This document shows positions 26,697-35,244 of a DNA stretch of 64,000 nt, piece after piece (the stretch's first letter is position 1; each line of letters opens with the position of its first letter). Origin of the DNA: Acidobacteriota bacterium (GTDB lineage: Bacteria; Acidobacteriota; Terriglobia; Terriglobales; SCQP01); the NCBI GenBank assembly GCA_004299485.1, contig SCQP01000005.1, positions 28,731-92,730 of the forward strand. The letters run 5' to 3'. A model generated the notes under the pieces. That model saw only the letters and a list, made by a program, of their open reading frames with translations, was not told where the DNA came from and did no database searches. A program made the position numbers and the translations under genes.

Positions 26697-27245
26697 GCGC
26701 GAGACCATTTCCTGACGTATGGCAGTTTGGTCCTGTAGGCTGAGGTGGGTGCGGAGGGCTGGAAAGATCAGCCGTTCCTCCAATTCCAGGTGTTCCTGCC
26801 AGGCCTCGTCCAACTGGCGGGCCAGTGCGGCGGTCGCGCCCGCGGCTTCCGGATGCTGTTCCAGAGCCTCCCACTGGGGCAGCAGGTCGGCCACGATCCG
26901 GTCAATGCTGACATGCTGGTCCACCATCGCCTGGTTGGCATCTGCCAGCGCCCCGGGCGGCGCGGCGGCGCGCAGACGGGGATAGACGGACTGGTTTTCA
27001 TCGGCTTCGTGCAGCGGCAGCGCGATTTTGTAGTAACGGTAGACCGCCTTGGCGGCGGAAGGAATCTGCTCCCGCGGAGCGTCGGGCGCGGCCAGGCGGC
27101 GCGCCATGGTGGTGAAATGGCGGATGCGGCTGTGGCAGCCGAGGAGCAGGTCGATGGCGTCGCTGCTGTCGCCGGAACGCAAGGCATCGGCCAGACTGGC
27201 GGCTTGAGCCGGCGCCGGCGCCTGGGCGCGGATTTGATTCAGCAT
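26670..27245 (-). CDS. Hemerythrin-like (HHE) domain protein
   Basis: This 191-aa four-helix protein has His and acidic residues spaced as in HHE di-iron proteins: HSRIRHF near residue 38, HEADENQSVYPRL near 79, DQHVSIDRI near 108, and HLELEERLIFPAL near 152. It may bind oxygen or nitric oxide or sense iron/redox state. The last six residues come from a family C repeat. The phosphatase gene lies upstream, two bases away. Confidence 0.82.
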   Translation of the reverse strand: MLNQIRAQAPAPAQAASLADALRSGDSSDAIDLLLGCHSRIRHFTTMARRLAAPDAPREQIPSAAKAVYRYYKIALPLHEADENQSVYPRLRAAAPPGALADANQAMVDQHVSIDRIVADLLPQWEALEQHPEAAGATAALARQLDEAWQEHLELEERLIFPALRTHLSLQDQTAIRQEMVSRRHGSGAGA

Positions 27246-27247
27246 AA

Positions 27248-27712
27248 CTACAGTTTAGCGGTGTGCTGGCGCTGGAGGCTCCAGCGCTCCAGACTGAGGC
27301 GATAAGGGGGTGGAAACTCGGCGCCCGAACGGCGCGCCAGGATGAGGGTCATGGCCTCTTCGGGCTCGAAGCCGAGATCGCACAGCACCGCCGCGGCCGC
27401 CAGCGGGCCGCGATGAAAACCCGCGGCACAGTGAACGTACAGTTGGGCTTCGGGATGCGCCAGCACCTGCGCTGCGTAAACGGCCACCCGCTCAAAAAAT
27501 TCGTCAGGTTTGGGCGCGAAGTCATCCTCGACGGGATTCCACAAGACGTCAAGGCCAACTTCGGCGGCCAAGGCGGTGTCGTCAAATTCCGACTGGACGT
27601 CGATGATGTGAGTGAAGCCGCGGCGCGAAAGCTCGGCCATCGCCTCCAGCGTCCAGACGCCGCCGCCGACCGCCAGCCGCTTCGCCAAAATGAAATCCAG
27701 ATCCACGCACAA
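27248..27712 (-). CDS. Dual-specificity-type protein phosphatase
   Basis: The CX5R active-site loop VHCAAGFHRGP (near residue 93) marks a cysteine-dependent protein tyrosine/dual-specificity phosphatase; the general-acid loop may be in WNPVEDDFAP. It is 154 aa and co-oriented with the hemerythrin gene. The substrate is unknown. Confidence 0.85.
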   Translation of the reverse strand: MCVDLDFILAKRLAVGGGVWTLEAMAELSRRGFTHIIDVQSEFDDTALAAEVGLDVLWNPVEDDFAPKPDEFFERVAVYAAQVLAHPEAQLYVHCAAGFHRGPLAAAAVLCDLGFEPEEAMTLILARRSGAEFPPPYRLSLERWSLQRQHTAKL

Positions 27713-27787
27713 ACTCAGAGCTGCGGCAGGCCGCCTGCCTACGCGGCCCGCTCCGCATCAGATGCAACCCGCTGGGCTTAGGTAGCC

Positions 27788-28258
27788 TTAGCGCCGCTTG
27801 CGCGCGGCCGATTTCTTGCGCGAGGGCTTGCGCGCCGGCTTGCGCGCCGCACTGCGCTTGGCGGCCGATTTCCGGGCAGGCTTTTTCGCGGCGGCTTTTT
27901 TCGCCGGCCGGGAGGCCTTTTTCGCTGCCGCTTTTTTGGCGGCCGGCCTTGCGGCTTTCTTCTTCGCTGCAGGCCGCGCGGGCTTTTTCGCGGCGGCTTT
28001 TTTCGCCGGCTTCCGCGCCGGCTTCTTCGCCGGCTTCTTCGCCACCGGCTTGCGCGCTGCGGGCGCCGCCGCTGCGGGCGCCGCCGGCACCGGCACGACC
28101 GGCTCGGCGGTGGTCTCGGCAATCACCGCAAACGTGTCGAGCTCATCGCCCTCGTCATCATCGAAGCCGCTGAGCCGATCATCGCCGAAGCCAAACGGAT
28201 CGTCGGGATCGCTCGCTGCCGCACACCGGAAATAAAGAGATTCCTGATCGCCTCTCAT
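27788..28258 (-). CDS. Histone H1-like Lys/Ala/Pro-rich DNA-binding protein
   Basis: The N-terminal 55 residues are acidic (DDDEGDELD); from about residue 68 the protein is almost only Ala, Lys, Pro and Arg in repeats such as AKKPAKKPARKPAKKAAAKK. This resembles eukaryotic H1 tails and bacterial Hc1/AlgP-type nucleoid proteins, so it probably compacts DNA or RNA. AGGAGG lies just before ATG 28258. The tail repeats are prone to length change. Confidence 0.78.
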   Translation of the reverse strand: MRGDQESLYFRCAAASDPDDPFGFGDDRLSGFDDDEGDELDTFAVIAETTAEPVVPVPAAPAAAAPAARKPVAKKPAKKPARKPAKKAAAKKPARPAAKKKAARPAAKKAAAKKASRPAKKAAAKKPARKSAAKRSAARKPARKPSRKKSAARKRR

Positions 28259-28343
28259 GCTTCCTCCTCGTTACGAACGTCATGCCTACTGCTGCGCGTA
28301 CCCCACATTCTGGCAAGTCCCTGGCTCGTCCGCAAGCACTCTC

Positions 28344-28455
28344 CTGGCGGCAGCTTGGAGGAGCCCTGAGCGCCAGCGGGCGGACCCTGCCGGCAATCGA
28401 AGCCCGCACTCCAAGCGACCAACGGGAGCGACCCGGGCAAAAAGTGGCGAGCCAC
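28344..28455. repeat. Dispersed repeat family B, copy 1
   Basis: This 112-bp element lies immediately after the mltD stop. It matches the copy at 57611-57722 at all but three positions by eye. It contains short inverted repeats (CCCGGG-type and GGAGCGACC-like) but no open frame of its own. Confidence 0.85.
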
Positions 28456-28457
28456 CT

Positions 28458-30194
28458 TCATCGGCGGGTTGAAAACTGCCGCCGCTGCACCCGGTGGGGA
28501 AGCGCCAAAGGCGTGCCGGGAGGGGGCGCCTCGGCGCCGCTCAAATGGTTGGCCTGCTGCAAAAGCGGAGCACTGATCCGGTATTTGTGGGCCAACTCCC
28601 GCCACGTCTCGCCGCGCCGGACCCAATGCAGCCGCCAGTACACCCGATCCGGTGCGGGCACCGCCGCCATGCCATTTTCGTAAAGTTTCTTAGTGCCACT
28701 TGGAATTTTCAGGGTATAACCCTTGGGCACCAGGTAGTGTAGCAGCGCCGGGTTCAGGCGTTGCAAATCTGCCACAGTCACAGCCGCGCATTCCGCAGCC
28801 AGGCGCAAGTCCTCGTTGCTGGTAATTGTCACCTCATCGGGGCTGAGCGCCGGGTCTGGATCGGGATCGGTTATGCCATAACCGCTGGGATTTTGGGCGA
28901 TGAGCGCGATGGCCAGAATCACCGGCACGTAGTTGCGCCAACTGCGCGGCAGGGCGCCCATATCGTACAGCTTGAAGTAATTGGCATAGCCGGTGCGGGC
29001 AACGATGCGTTCGATGGTGATCTCGCCGGTGTTGTAGGCGGCCATGGCAAGGTACCAGTTGCCGAACAGGGTGTAGAGCGACTTGAGATGCTCGGCAGCA
29101 GCCCGCGTGGCCATTTCCGGATCGAGCCGTTCGTCCACCCAGTGACTGCGCTTCAGGCCATAGCCTTCACCCGTCAGCGCCAGGAATTGCCACATGCCGC
29201 GCGCGCCCGCCCGCGACGTTTCCCGCGGGTTAAAGCCGCTCTCCAGTTGTGCCAGGTAAATCAGGTCGGTAGGAATGCCTTCTTCTGTAAAAATCCGGTC
29301 GACCATGGCGCGGTAACGGCCGGCACGGCGAAAGCCCTGCAACAGGTCGCCACGGCCGCGCGTGGTGAAGTAGTGCACATAGCGCAGGACGGCATCGTTG
29401 ACGGTCAGCGGCAACTGGCCGCGCCGCTGCCGCGCCAGGGCGACGCGCGCTTTGGCCTCCAGCCGCGCTTTCGTCTCCGGATCGAGCGGAAAGGTGAGCT
29501 GCAGAATCTTCTGCATCGCGCTCTGCGGCGACGCCTGAGAGAAGCCGCCGGCAGGCAGAGCGTCGCTCTCGAGCGCCTGAATGCGGTCGAGCAGCGAGGT
29601 CAACTCGGTGTGGAGTTGTGGCGTGGACGCAATATCGTAGGGGCTCGCCAGCAAGTGGTCCAACGCCGTATCAAAGCCCTGACGCGCCTCATCGAGCTGG
29701 CCCTCGCGGTACAACTGCAGCGCCGCCTGGTACTGCTGCTCGACGGCAGCCACCAGCGCGCGGACGTCATCGTCATCCTGCGGCGCTGGGACCGGCGCGG
29801 CACTGATGACCTTAGGGGGCGTGGCGATGGCCGGCGACGGACGAGCGGGCGTCAGCACCTGGGCGGCGGGCGCCGGGGTGACCGGTGCACTAGCGCTCGG
29901 CGCGGGCGGTGCGGGCTTGGGCGTACGCACGTGACAGCCGAGTCCGCCGCCCACCAGCACGATCAAACCCAGCAATGCCCAGACGCGGGGGCGGCGCCGT
30001 TGGCACTTTCGGCTAGGTCGGCGCGGGAGGTCGAGAAATTCACGCAGCGGCGACCCGCCCCCGGCAAGCAACGAGGCACCGGCCCGGCCGGGCTGGGGCT
30101 CCCGGGGCCCCCAGCCCGGCCGAGCGTCAAGCGGGTGGCGTGGCGCAGCCACGCCAGGCCCCGCGCCAGTCAAAGTATTCCCGCATGCTCGCAT
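28458..30194 (-). CDS. Membrane-bound lytic murein transglycosylase (MltD-like) with LysM
   Basis: The enzyme cleaves peptidoglycan glycan strands. A hydrophobic helix (WALLGLIVLVGGGLGC) is followed by a linker, a tetratricopeptide-like region, and an SLT catalytic domain with the essential glutamate in LAQLESGFNPRETSRAGARG and the later AMAAYNTGE. A LysM peptidoglycan-binding domain closes the protein (HWVRRGETWRELAHKY). The cysteine after the helix could be lipid-modified, but the lipobox is poor. ATG 30194 gives 578 aa and a 35-residue N-terminus encoded by a family A repeat; a TTG just before LLAGGG is an alternative start that avoids the repeat. Confidence 0.88.
   Translation of the reverse strand: MRACGNTLTGAGPGVAAPRHPLDARPGWGPREPQPGRAGASLLAGGGSPLREFLDLPRRPSRKCQRRRPRVWALLGLIVLVGGGLGCHVRTPKPAPPAPSASAPVTPAPAAQVLTPARPSPAIATPPKVISAAPVPAPQDDDDVRALVAAVEQQYQAALQLYREGQLDEARQGFDTALDHLLASPYDIASTPQLHTELTSLLDRIQALESDALPAGGFSQASPQSAMQKILQLTFPLDPETKARLEAKARVALARQRRGQLPLTVNDAVLRYVHYFTTRGRGDLLQGFRRAGRYRAMVDRIFTEEGIPTDLIYLAQLESGFNPRETSRAGARGMWQFLALTGEGYGLKRSHWVDERLDPEMATRAAAEHLKSLYTLFGNWYLAMAAYNTGEITIERIVARTGYANYFKLYDMGALPRSWRNYVPVILAIALIAQNPSGYGITDPDPDPALSPDEVTITSNEDLRLAAECAAVTVADLQRLNPALLHYLVPKGYTLKIPSGTKKLYENGMAAVPAPDRVYWRLHWVRRGETWRELAHKYRISAPLLQQANHLSGAEAPPPGTPLALPHRVQRRQFSTRR
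30080..30176 (-). repeat. Dispersed repeat family A, copy 2, in the mltD 5' end
   Basis: Two hairpins are clear: GGCGTGGC/GCCACGCC with a 3-nt loop, and GGGCTGGGG with CCCCAGCCC. Read on the minus strand it encodes GVAAPRHPLDARPGWG, the same peptide found at the C-terminus of the polysaccharide deacetylase (copy at 56610-56702). Confidence 0.85.
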
Positions 30195-30205
30195 CGACGC
30201 TCGGC

Positions 30206-31270
30206 TCAAGCCCTCTGCGGCAGTATGGCAGAGTGGCCCGGGGCCGTGCGCGGTGGCGCCGTCAGGCGGGCAGCGGCGCGCCGGCCCGGCTCCTGATCGA
30301 GCGGGCGGCGCAGCAGGGGTGGCAGACAGGGCATGCGCCGCACGGCGGTCTGCGCCGCATCGAGCGATGCGAGCACTTCCGTTTCGCTGCGCTGCGTCAA
30401 CTGCGCCAGCTCTTTCGGCCGGAAGCCCTCGAGCAGATACAAGACCAGATCATGCCGCTGCTGGCGTGGCAGGGGCCGAATGGCATCCACCAGGCGCTTG
30501 AGGCTCTCGGTGGCGTAGGCATTTTCTTCCGGATCGGCCTGGGCCGCCGCCAAGTGGTCCTCGAGCCGCTCCGACTCCGCAATATCGTCCCCGTCCAGCG
30601 ATAGCTCGCTCGCGGTTTCCTCGAGTGAAAGCAGGGTTTGGCCGTGGCGCGTTTCGCCATAGGCTTTGGTCAGGCTGCGGATCGCAGCCGCACTTAGCAG
30701 CAAGAGCCAACGGCCGCGGTGCAGCTCCTGCTCCACCGGGCGGGCGTCCAGCGCCGCCACCACGACTTCATTCAATACTTCGGCGGGATCGAGCCAGCCG
30801 CGCGGCAGCTCGCCCAAACTCTCCCGTAGGTTAATCTGGCGCTTCACGAAAGCCAGCAGATGTTCGTAGTGGCCGCCAAAATAGGCAGCCAAATCCGCTT
30901 GCCGTTCCGCTGCTGCTTTCGGTGCCGCCAGGTAACTGCCGCGGTGGAGCGGGATGCGGAAGCGCGGCCGGGTTTCCCGCAACCGCTGTTTGTGCCGGTT
31001 CAACTGTCGGACCAGATCATCACTGGCCGTACGCAAGGCCACTTGCGCGCTGGCGGACGTGTTCTCGCTGCTCAACTGGCCGGTGGGCAGATGCAGATTG
31101 AGCCGGCAGGAAACGCCCTCGCGGCTGGTGTGCCGCACCAGCCGCCCCTGCAATTGCACCAATTCCGGCTGAAAGACCAGCAACAGCGGCTCCAGCTTGT
31201 GCTGAAAGCGCTCCATGATGCGATGGAGTTCGGGCGAATGGGGCACTTGCAAGGTGATGTGAAGGTTCAT
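30206..31270 (-). CDS. HPF/RaiA ribosome-hibernation domain fused to a sigma-70-like domain
   Basis: Residues 1-98 resemble the S30AE/HPF fold (MNLHITLQVPHSPELHRIME start, QGRLVRHTSREGVSCRLNLH strands, SAQVALRTASDDLVRQLNRHK helix). Residues 128-205 resemble sigma-70 region 2 (DPAEVLNEVVVAAL where ECF factors have DxEDLVQE), and residues 255-312 resemble region 4 (IRPLPRQQRHDLVLYLLEGF then RSETEVLASLDAAQTAV). ATG 31270 is preceded by AGGAGGAGG; the open frame continues upstream without homology. The protein could link ribosome hibernation to transcription. It sits 17 bases after the DUF697-like gene and just before mltD. Confidence 0.8.
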   Translation of the reverse strand: MNLHITLQVPHSPELHRIMERFQHKLEPLLLVFQPELVQLQGRLVRHTSREGVSCRLNLHLPTGQLSSENTSASAQVALRTASDDLVRQLNRHKQRLRETRPRFRIPLHRGSYLAAPKAAAERQADLAAYFGGHYEHLLAFVKRQINLRESLGELPRGWLDPAEVLNEVVVAALDARPVEQELHRGRWLLLLSAAAIRSLTKAYGETRHGQTLLSLEETASELSLDGDDIAESERLEDHLAAAQADPEENAYATESLKRLVDAIRPLPRQQRHDLVLYLLEGFRPKELAQLTQRSETEVLASLDAAQTAVRRMPCLPPLLRRPLDQEPGRRAAARLTAPPRTAPGHSAILPQRA

Positions 31271-31287
31271 ACTGCCTCCTCCTGTTC

Positions 31288-32097
31288 TTACGCAATTTGA
31301 CGCTCGACCGGAGCTGGCTGGGTGCGCAGGAATTTTCGGCGCGGCTGGAACGCCGCACCGCGCGCTGGCGCCTGATAGCGCCACAAGGCAGCGCCGACGG
31401 CAAGCGAACCCGAATAGGCAATACCGGACTTGGCGGCCAGGCCATAGCCGGCAGGGATCAGACCCACGAGTTCGCGTGCCAGGGTTCGCCATCCGAGGGC
31501 GCCGGCCAGCACCAGGCCGACGCGGCCGGATTGTGCCCGCCAGCCTATGGGCTCATCGTGCAAGGCCGCCAGCTCAAACGCCAGGCCAACCTGATTGGCG
31601 GTAATGAGCACCGTGTCGGAACCCATCTCGCCCAGGGCCAGAACGAGGCTGAGCGGATTGGGAACGACTTCGGGCAGGGCGCTGATGGCGGCAATGGCGG
31701 CGTTGCGCGAGGCTAACGCCTGGATCAAATCGCGGGCCAGCAGGCGGCGCAGCGGCGCAAAAATTCGGCCCAGGGCCAGCCGATAGGGGGCGTACACGCG
31801 GAGCAACTCCCGCAGGCCGGCATCGGGGTCATGCGGATCGAGCACGACGCCGGCGCCGCTCGTTCCGGGGTCGCGGACCAGGATTTCAGCGGCCTCGCCG
31901 GGCGCGACAAGGTGCTCGCCGGCGCGCGTACGCTCGGGGCCGGTAATCTCGTCGGGAATAAGAATGCGGCACAGGGCTTCGCGGCCGGCGTCATCGGCGG
32001 CGCGCACCTCCAGCCGGAAATGCCGGTGCGCCTGCTGGCGAATGCGCGATGGTTTCAACGAACGCGCCTGGTGTAGGCCCTGTTTCCATGCACCCAT
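31288..32097 (-). CDS. DUF697-like membrane-associated protein
   Basis: The C-terminal half (about residues 135-250) has hydrophobic glycine/alanine helices with PNPLSLVLALGEMGSDTVLITAN and VGLIPAGYGLAAKSGIAYSG, resembling the DUF697 membrane domain often joined to GTPases; no G-domain is present. The N-terminal half is soluble and unassigned. It is 269 aa and lies directly upstream of the HPF-sigma fusion, likely in the same transcript. Confidence 0.65.
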   Translation of the reverse strand: MGAWKQGLHQARSLKPSRIRQQAHRHFRLEVRAADDAGREALCRILIPDEITGPERTRAGEHLVAPGEAAEILVRDPGTSGAGVVLDPHDPDAGLRELLRVYAPYRLALGRIFAPLRRLLARDLIQALASRNAAIAAISALPEVVPNPLSLVLALGEMGSDTVLITANQVGLAFELAALHDEPIGWRAQSGRVGLVLAGALGWRTLARELVGLIPAGYGLAAKSGIAYSGSLAVGAALWRYQAPARGAAFQPRRKFLRTQPAPVERQIA

Positions 32098-32185
32098 GGG
32101 TCCTCCGCTGGCCTTATGATGCGCTTAATCCAGCGGAGTTGTTGCATCGAAAACCGAGATTACAATGCCAAGGGAGGGGTAGAGG

Positions 32186-32470
32186 ATGGCCACGGCCCGG
32201 TTTGAAGTGTATGGCCGCGTGCAGGGGGTAGGCTTTCGCTATTTCGCCCAGCGGCAAGCGCTCGCCCTCGAGGTGCGGGGGTGGGTGCGCAACCGGGATG
32301 ATAGGACCGTGGAAGTGCATGCCGCTGGCAGCGCCAAAGCGCTGCAGGCCTTGGAAGACTACTTGCGTCAGGGGCCACCGGCGGCCTATGTCACCGGCGT
32401 CAGCCGGAGCGATTGGCCGCTGTCACCGGCGCAAGGGGCGGCTCTCGATGGCTTCAAGATTCTGGATTGA
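32186..32470 (+). CDS. acyP: Acylphosphatase
   Basis: This 94-aa protein hydrolyses acyl phosphates. The signature VYGRVQGVGFRYFAQ (residues 8-22, with the catalytic Arg) and GWVRNRDDRTVEVHAAG (with the catalytic Asn) match the family throughout. It starts a rightward run with apt and rlmB, 23 bases before apt. Confidence 0.94.
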   Translation: MATARFEVYGRVQGVGFRYFAQRQALALEVRGWVRNRDDRTVEVHAAGSAKALQALEDYLRQGPPAAYVTGVSRSDWPLSPAQGAALDGFKILD

Positions 32471-32493
32471 ACTGAAAAAGGAAAACCCCGCTT

Positions 32494-33039
32494 ATGGCCA
32501 GTGCGCCCGTACCCTCCCACGATGAACTGAAAGCCTATATCCGCGAAGTCCCGGACTTCCCCAAGCCGGGAATTCTGTTTTATGACATCACTACCTTGCT
32601 GAAGCAGGCGGAGCCGTTTGCGCGGCTGATCGATATTCTCGCGGCACATTATGCCAGCCAGAAGATCGAACTGGTCGCCGGTATCGAGGCGCGCGGTTTC
32701 ATTTTCGGCCCGGCGCTGGCCTACCGGCTGGGGGCGGGGTTTGTGCCCATCCGCAAACCGCGCAAGCTGCCGGCGGCGACGGCGTCGGTGGAATATAGCC
32801 TGGAGTACGGCACCGACCGGCTGGAAATCCACCAGGACGCGATCGCGCGCGGCCAGCGGGTGCTCATCGTCGACGACCTCATCGCTACGGGCGGCACCGC
32901 CGTCGCCAGCACGCAGCTCGTCGAAAAATTGGGCGGCAGCGTGGCGGGGCTGGCGTTCATCGTCGAGCTGACGTTTCTGCATGGGCGCGACAAGCTCGCC
33001 GGCTACGACGTGCTCTCGCTGTTGCGCTACGACCAATGA
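32494..33039 (+). CDS. apt: Adenine phosphoribosyltransferase
   Basis: Apt salvages adenine to AMP using PRPP. The protein has 181 aa with the N-terminal motif [20 protein letters not shown], the flexible-loop region RKPRKLP, and the PRPP-binding motif [16 protein letters not shown]. The stop overlaps the rlmB start by four bases. Confidence 0.95.
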   Translation: MASAPVPSHDELKAYIREVPDFPKPGILFYDITTLLKQAEPFARLIDILAAHYASQKIELVAGIEARGFIFGPALAYRLGAGFVPIRKPRKLPAATASVEYSLEYGTDRLEIHQDAIARGQRVLIVDDLIATGGTAVASTQLVEKLGGSVAGLAFIVELTFLHGRDKLAGYDVLSLLRYDQ

Positions 33040-33776
33040 AGGTAAGCGGTGAACGCCCGCTGGCCGGCCTGCACGCGGTAGAAGAGGCGCTGCGCGCGGG
33101 CACGCCCCTGCGCTACATCGCCGCCAGCCGCGAGCGGCACGATGCGCGGCTGGCGCAATTGCTCGCCGCAGCGCGCGCCGCCGGCGTGCCCGTGCGGCTG
33201 GAGCCGGCGGCGGCGCTCGACCGGCTGGCGCAGGGCGAACGGCATCAGGGGGTGGTGGCGCTGGCGGCAGCCAAGGCCACGCTGGCGCTGGAAGATTTGC
33301 TGGCGGACGCGCCGCAGAAGCTGCTGTTGGCCTGCGACGGCATTGAGGACCCGCACAATCTGGGCGCCATTCTGCGCACTGCCTGCGGCGCGGGTGTGGA
33401 CGGCGTGCTGCTGCCGGAGCGGCGCTCGGCGGGCCTGACCGCCGCGGTCGAACGCGTTTCCGCCGGCGCGCTCGAGCATGTGCGCGTGGCGCAAGTCACC
33501 AACCTGGCGCGCGCGCTGGAGGCGTGCAAGGCCGCCGGGTACTGGGTGGTCGGCCTGGAAGGCGAGGCTGCGGTCAGCCTGTGGCAGCACGATTTCCGCC
33601 CGCCGACGGTGCTGGTGGTCGGCGCCGAAGAGCGCGGCCTGCACTCGCTCACCCGCAAGCTCTGCGATGCCCGGCTGCGCATTCCCCTGGCTGCCGGCGT
33701 CGCGTCGCTCAACGCCAGCGTCGCCGCCGGCATCGCGCTGTTCGAGATTGTGCGCCAGCGGTCACTCGGAGCGTAA
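33036..33776 (+). CDS. rlmB: TrmH/SpoU-family 23S rRNA 2'-O-methyltransferase (RlmB-like)
   Basis: The SPOUT trefoil knot motifs are present: [16 protein letters not shown] near residue 102, VGAEERGL near 199, and [22 protein letters not shown] near 215. An N-terminal substrate-binding domain ([11 protein letters not shown]) matches RlmB, which modifies G2251 of 23S rRNA. The exact target is inferred from domain layout. The gene is 246 aa and closes the acyP-apt-rlmB run; the accessory island begins just beyond. Confidence 0.9.
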   Translation: MKVSGERPLAGLHAVEEALRAGTPLRYIAASRERHDARLAQLLAAARAAGVPVRLEPAAALDRLAQGERHQGVVALAAAKATLALEDLLADAPQKLLLACDGIEDPHNLGAILRTACGAGVDGVLLPERRSAGLTAAVERVSAGALEHVRVAQVTNLARALEACKAAGYWVVGLEGEAAVSLWQHDFRPPTVLVVGAEERGLHSLTRKLCDARLRIPLAAGVASLNASVAAGIALFEIVRQRSLGA

Positions 33777-33784
33777 AACGGCAG

Positions 33785-33834
33785 CGGGGCCGGGTTGGGG
33801 CTGTTCAGGGGCCCCGGCCGTACCCGCGCCAGTC
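33785..33834. repeat. Partial family A-like repeat after rlmB
   Basis: GGGGCCGGGTTGGGGCTG...GGCCCCGGCC with a trailing CGCGCCAGTCG resembles half of a family A element. It marks the left edge of the low-GC island; the next bases (GTAGTGTCCTAATTTG) are clearly different in composition. Confidence 0.5.
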
Positions 33835-33861
33835 GGTAGTGTCCTAATTTGAAATCCTACG

Positions 33862-34056
33862 TCACGCCTGCACCGCCTCGTTTAACCGGGCACGAATCCA
33901 CGCGGAGAGCGTCAGTTTGGCGTCTCTAGCGGCCCGAGCAAACGCCTGTAACTCTGGCGGGCTGAGGCGAACGGGAACCAATCGCCCCCTGGCTTCGCCT
34001 GCTGGCAACTTGGGCCGTCCTGGCCCCCTACGCTTCGGCTTGGCCACTGAAGGCAT
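33862..34056 (-). CDS. Small ribbon-helix-helix-like protein with AT-hook-type N-terminus
   Basis: This 64-aa protein starts with KPKRRGPGRPKLPAG, an AT-hook-like GRP core, and continues with VPVRLSPPELQAFARAARDAKLTLSAWIRARL, which resembles the ribbon-helix-helix fold of plasmid mobilisation or CopG-type repressors. Its start lies 29 bases inside the preceding gene, so it may be coupled to it. Function is unknown. Confidence 0.6.
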   Translation of the reverse strand: MPSVAKPKRRGPGRPKLPAGEARGRLVPVRLSPPELQAFARAARDAKLTLSAWIRARLNEAVQA

Positions 34057-34354
34057 TCCTGAACTCCTGAATGATGGCCACTCGTACGGCGGTTTCGGGG
34101 GACGTAACCGGAGGTACGTGGAGTACGGCTACATGGCGCTTGGGATGCGCCGGATCGTCCGTGGCGTGGCTCCATGCGTAGGCAATATTGGCTTGGGGAT
34201 GGCCGATTAGCTCGAATACCTCGACAACCCCATCCCACACTACGCGCCCCGCGTGCTCCTCACGCACGGCCACGCTCTTCAGGTAGCGGGCTTCCGCTCC
34301 ATGCAGGCGGTGGATGGCTTGCTGTAGCTCGGCTATATGGCTGTGGTCCATCAT
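34028..34354 (-). CDS. Hypothetical protein of the accessory island
   Basis: This 108-aa protein is rich in His and charged residues (MMDHSHIAELQQAIHRLHGA) and has no membrane segment or motif I recognise. The sequence FELIGHPQANIAYAWS followed by KRHVAVLHVPPV suggests a compact alpha/beta fold. It overlaps the upstream secreted-protein gene by four bases (ATGA), so the two form a unit. Confidence 0.6.
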   Translation of the reverse strand: MMDHSHIAELQQAIHRLHGAEARYLKSVAVREEHAGRVVWDGVVEVFELIGHPQANIAYAWSHATDDPAHPKRHVAVLHVPPVTSPETAVRVAIIQEFRNAFSGQAEA

Positions 34355-34956
34355 TTTGCGCCGCGCGGGTATACATTCGGGAATACTTGGTTCACGCTTA
34401 CCGTGGTCACGTGGTGACCGTAGTTAGCGGTCGCTTCGGTAATGTCGATCGTCCCTCGCGGGCAGGTAATGTAAAGGTCGCGGGTATTCATTTCAGGCGA
34501 TGCCCCGTTGTAGTGCCATACCGTGCAGGTCGCGCTGGCGTTGCTAGTGATAGCGTTTGCCGCGTTGATGATGGCCTGAACGGCCTCGCTCGGCTGGTCC
34601 TGCATTCCCTTCGGAATCCGCCCTACCTCATCGAACCAAGGTTGATTGATTACGAACACCCGGCCATCCTTCATCTGGATGCTGGCGATGATGGACGCTG
34701 AATCATCGCCAGCGCCTCCATCCCATACTTCGCACGGACCGGGATCGCAATTTCCACCGACTACCCTATAGCCAGCCTTCGCTAGCGCAGCAATCGCGGT
34801 GTCGGCGGCCATGCCGATGCGGAGTTGTACCGTGCCGATTCCGACGGTTGGTGTATCGGATCGACCTTGGGCTGGAACACTGCGGAAACTAGCGGCACCG
34901 ACAAGGGCGAAAGCGCCAATCGTTAGACACAGAGCATGTAGAGTATTTTTCTGCAT
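34351..34956 (-). CDS. Secreted hypothetical protein
   Basis: A signal peptide (first ~30 residues, LCLTIGAFALVGAASFRSVPAQG) precedes a 170-residue domain with four cysteines (NCDPGPCEVW, ATCTVWHY, LYITCPRG) that could form disulfides. The early part (VGIGTVQLRIGMAADTAIAALAKAGY) resembles the helix-strand start of SmpA/BamE-like small periplasmic domains, but this is weak. The gene belongs to the lower-GC island and is followed by the His-rich hypothetical gene. Confidence 0.65.
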   Translation of the reverse strand: MQKNTLHALCLTIGAFALVGAASFRSVPAQGRSDTPTVGIGTVQLRIGMAADTAIAALAKAGYRVVGGNCDPGPCEVWDGGAGDDSASIIASIQMKDGRVFVINQPWFDEVGRIPKGMQDQPSEAVQAIINAANAITSNASATCTVWHYNGASPEMNTRDLYITCPRGTIDITEATANYGHHVTTVSVNQVFPNVYPRGAK

Positions 34957-34971
34957 TGCGTTCCTCCTGAG

Positions 34972-35244
34972 TTATTCCCCGGAAACCTCTAGTGTGACCT
35001 CGCACTCACCGGGCCACTCCGACAACTCCCACAGAGAGCGAACCAATTCATCAAGAGATTTTGTTCTTTGTTTTCCGTTTACGACCATCCATGGCCGAGA
35101 GCAATTAGGGCACGAATCGGCTGGCTGGTCCTGTGCGGTAGAACGCTGCAGCGGGAGGAATAGTTCGCTCTTGCAGTTTTTGCACGCGAAACGAATGCCC
35201 TTAACGTCGGCAAGCTGAACGTAACGTTTAATCTGCGTGGTCAT
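34972..35244 (-). CDS. Small zinc-ribbon protein
   Basis: This 90-aa protein has two CxxC knuckles (ACKNCKSE and SCPNCSRP) about 24 residues apart, typical of a treble-clef or zinc ribbon that binds nucleic acid or a protein partner. Its start overlaps the transposase stop by four bases, unusual for an insertion sequence and suggesting a shared transcript. The function is unknown. Confidence 0.65.
   Translation of the reverse strand: MTTQIKRYVQLADVKGIRFACKNCKSELFLPLQRSTAQDQPADSCPNCSRPWMVVNGKQRTKSLDELVRSLWELSEWPGECEVTLEVSGE

Noticed and set aside
31271..31492. Upstream extension of the HPF-sigma fusion to 428 aa
   Set aside because: AGGAGGAGG and HPF homology fix the start at 31270; the extension overlaps the neighbouring gene.
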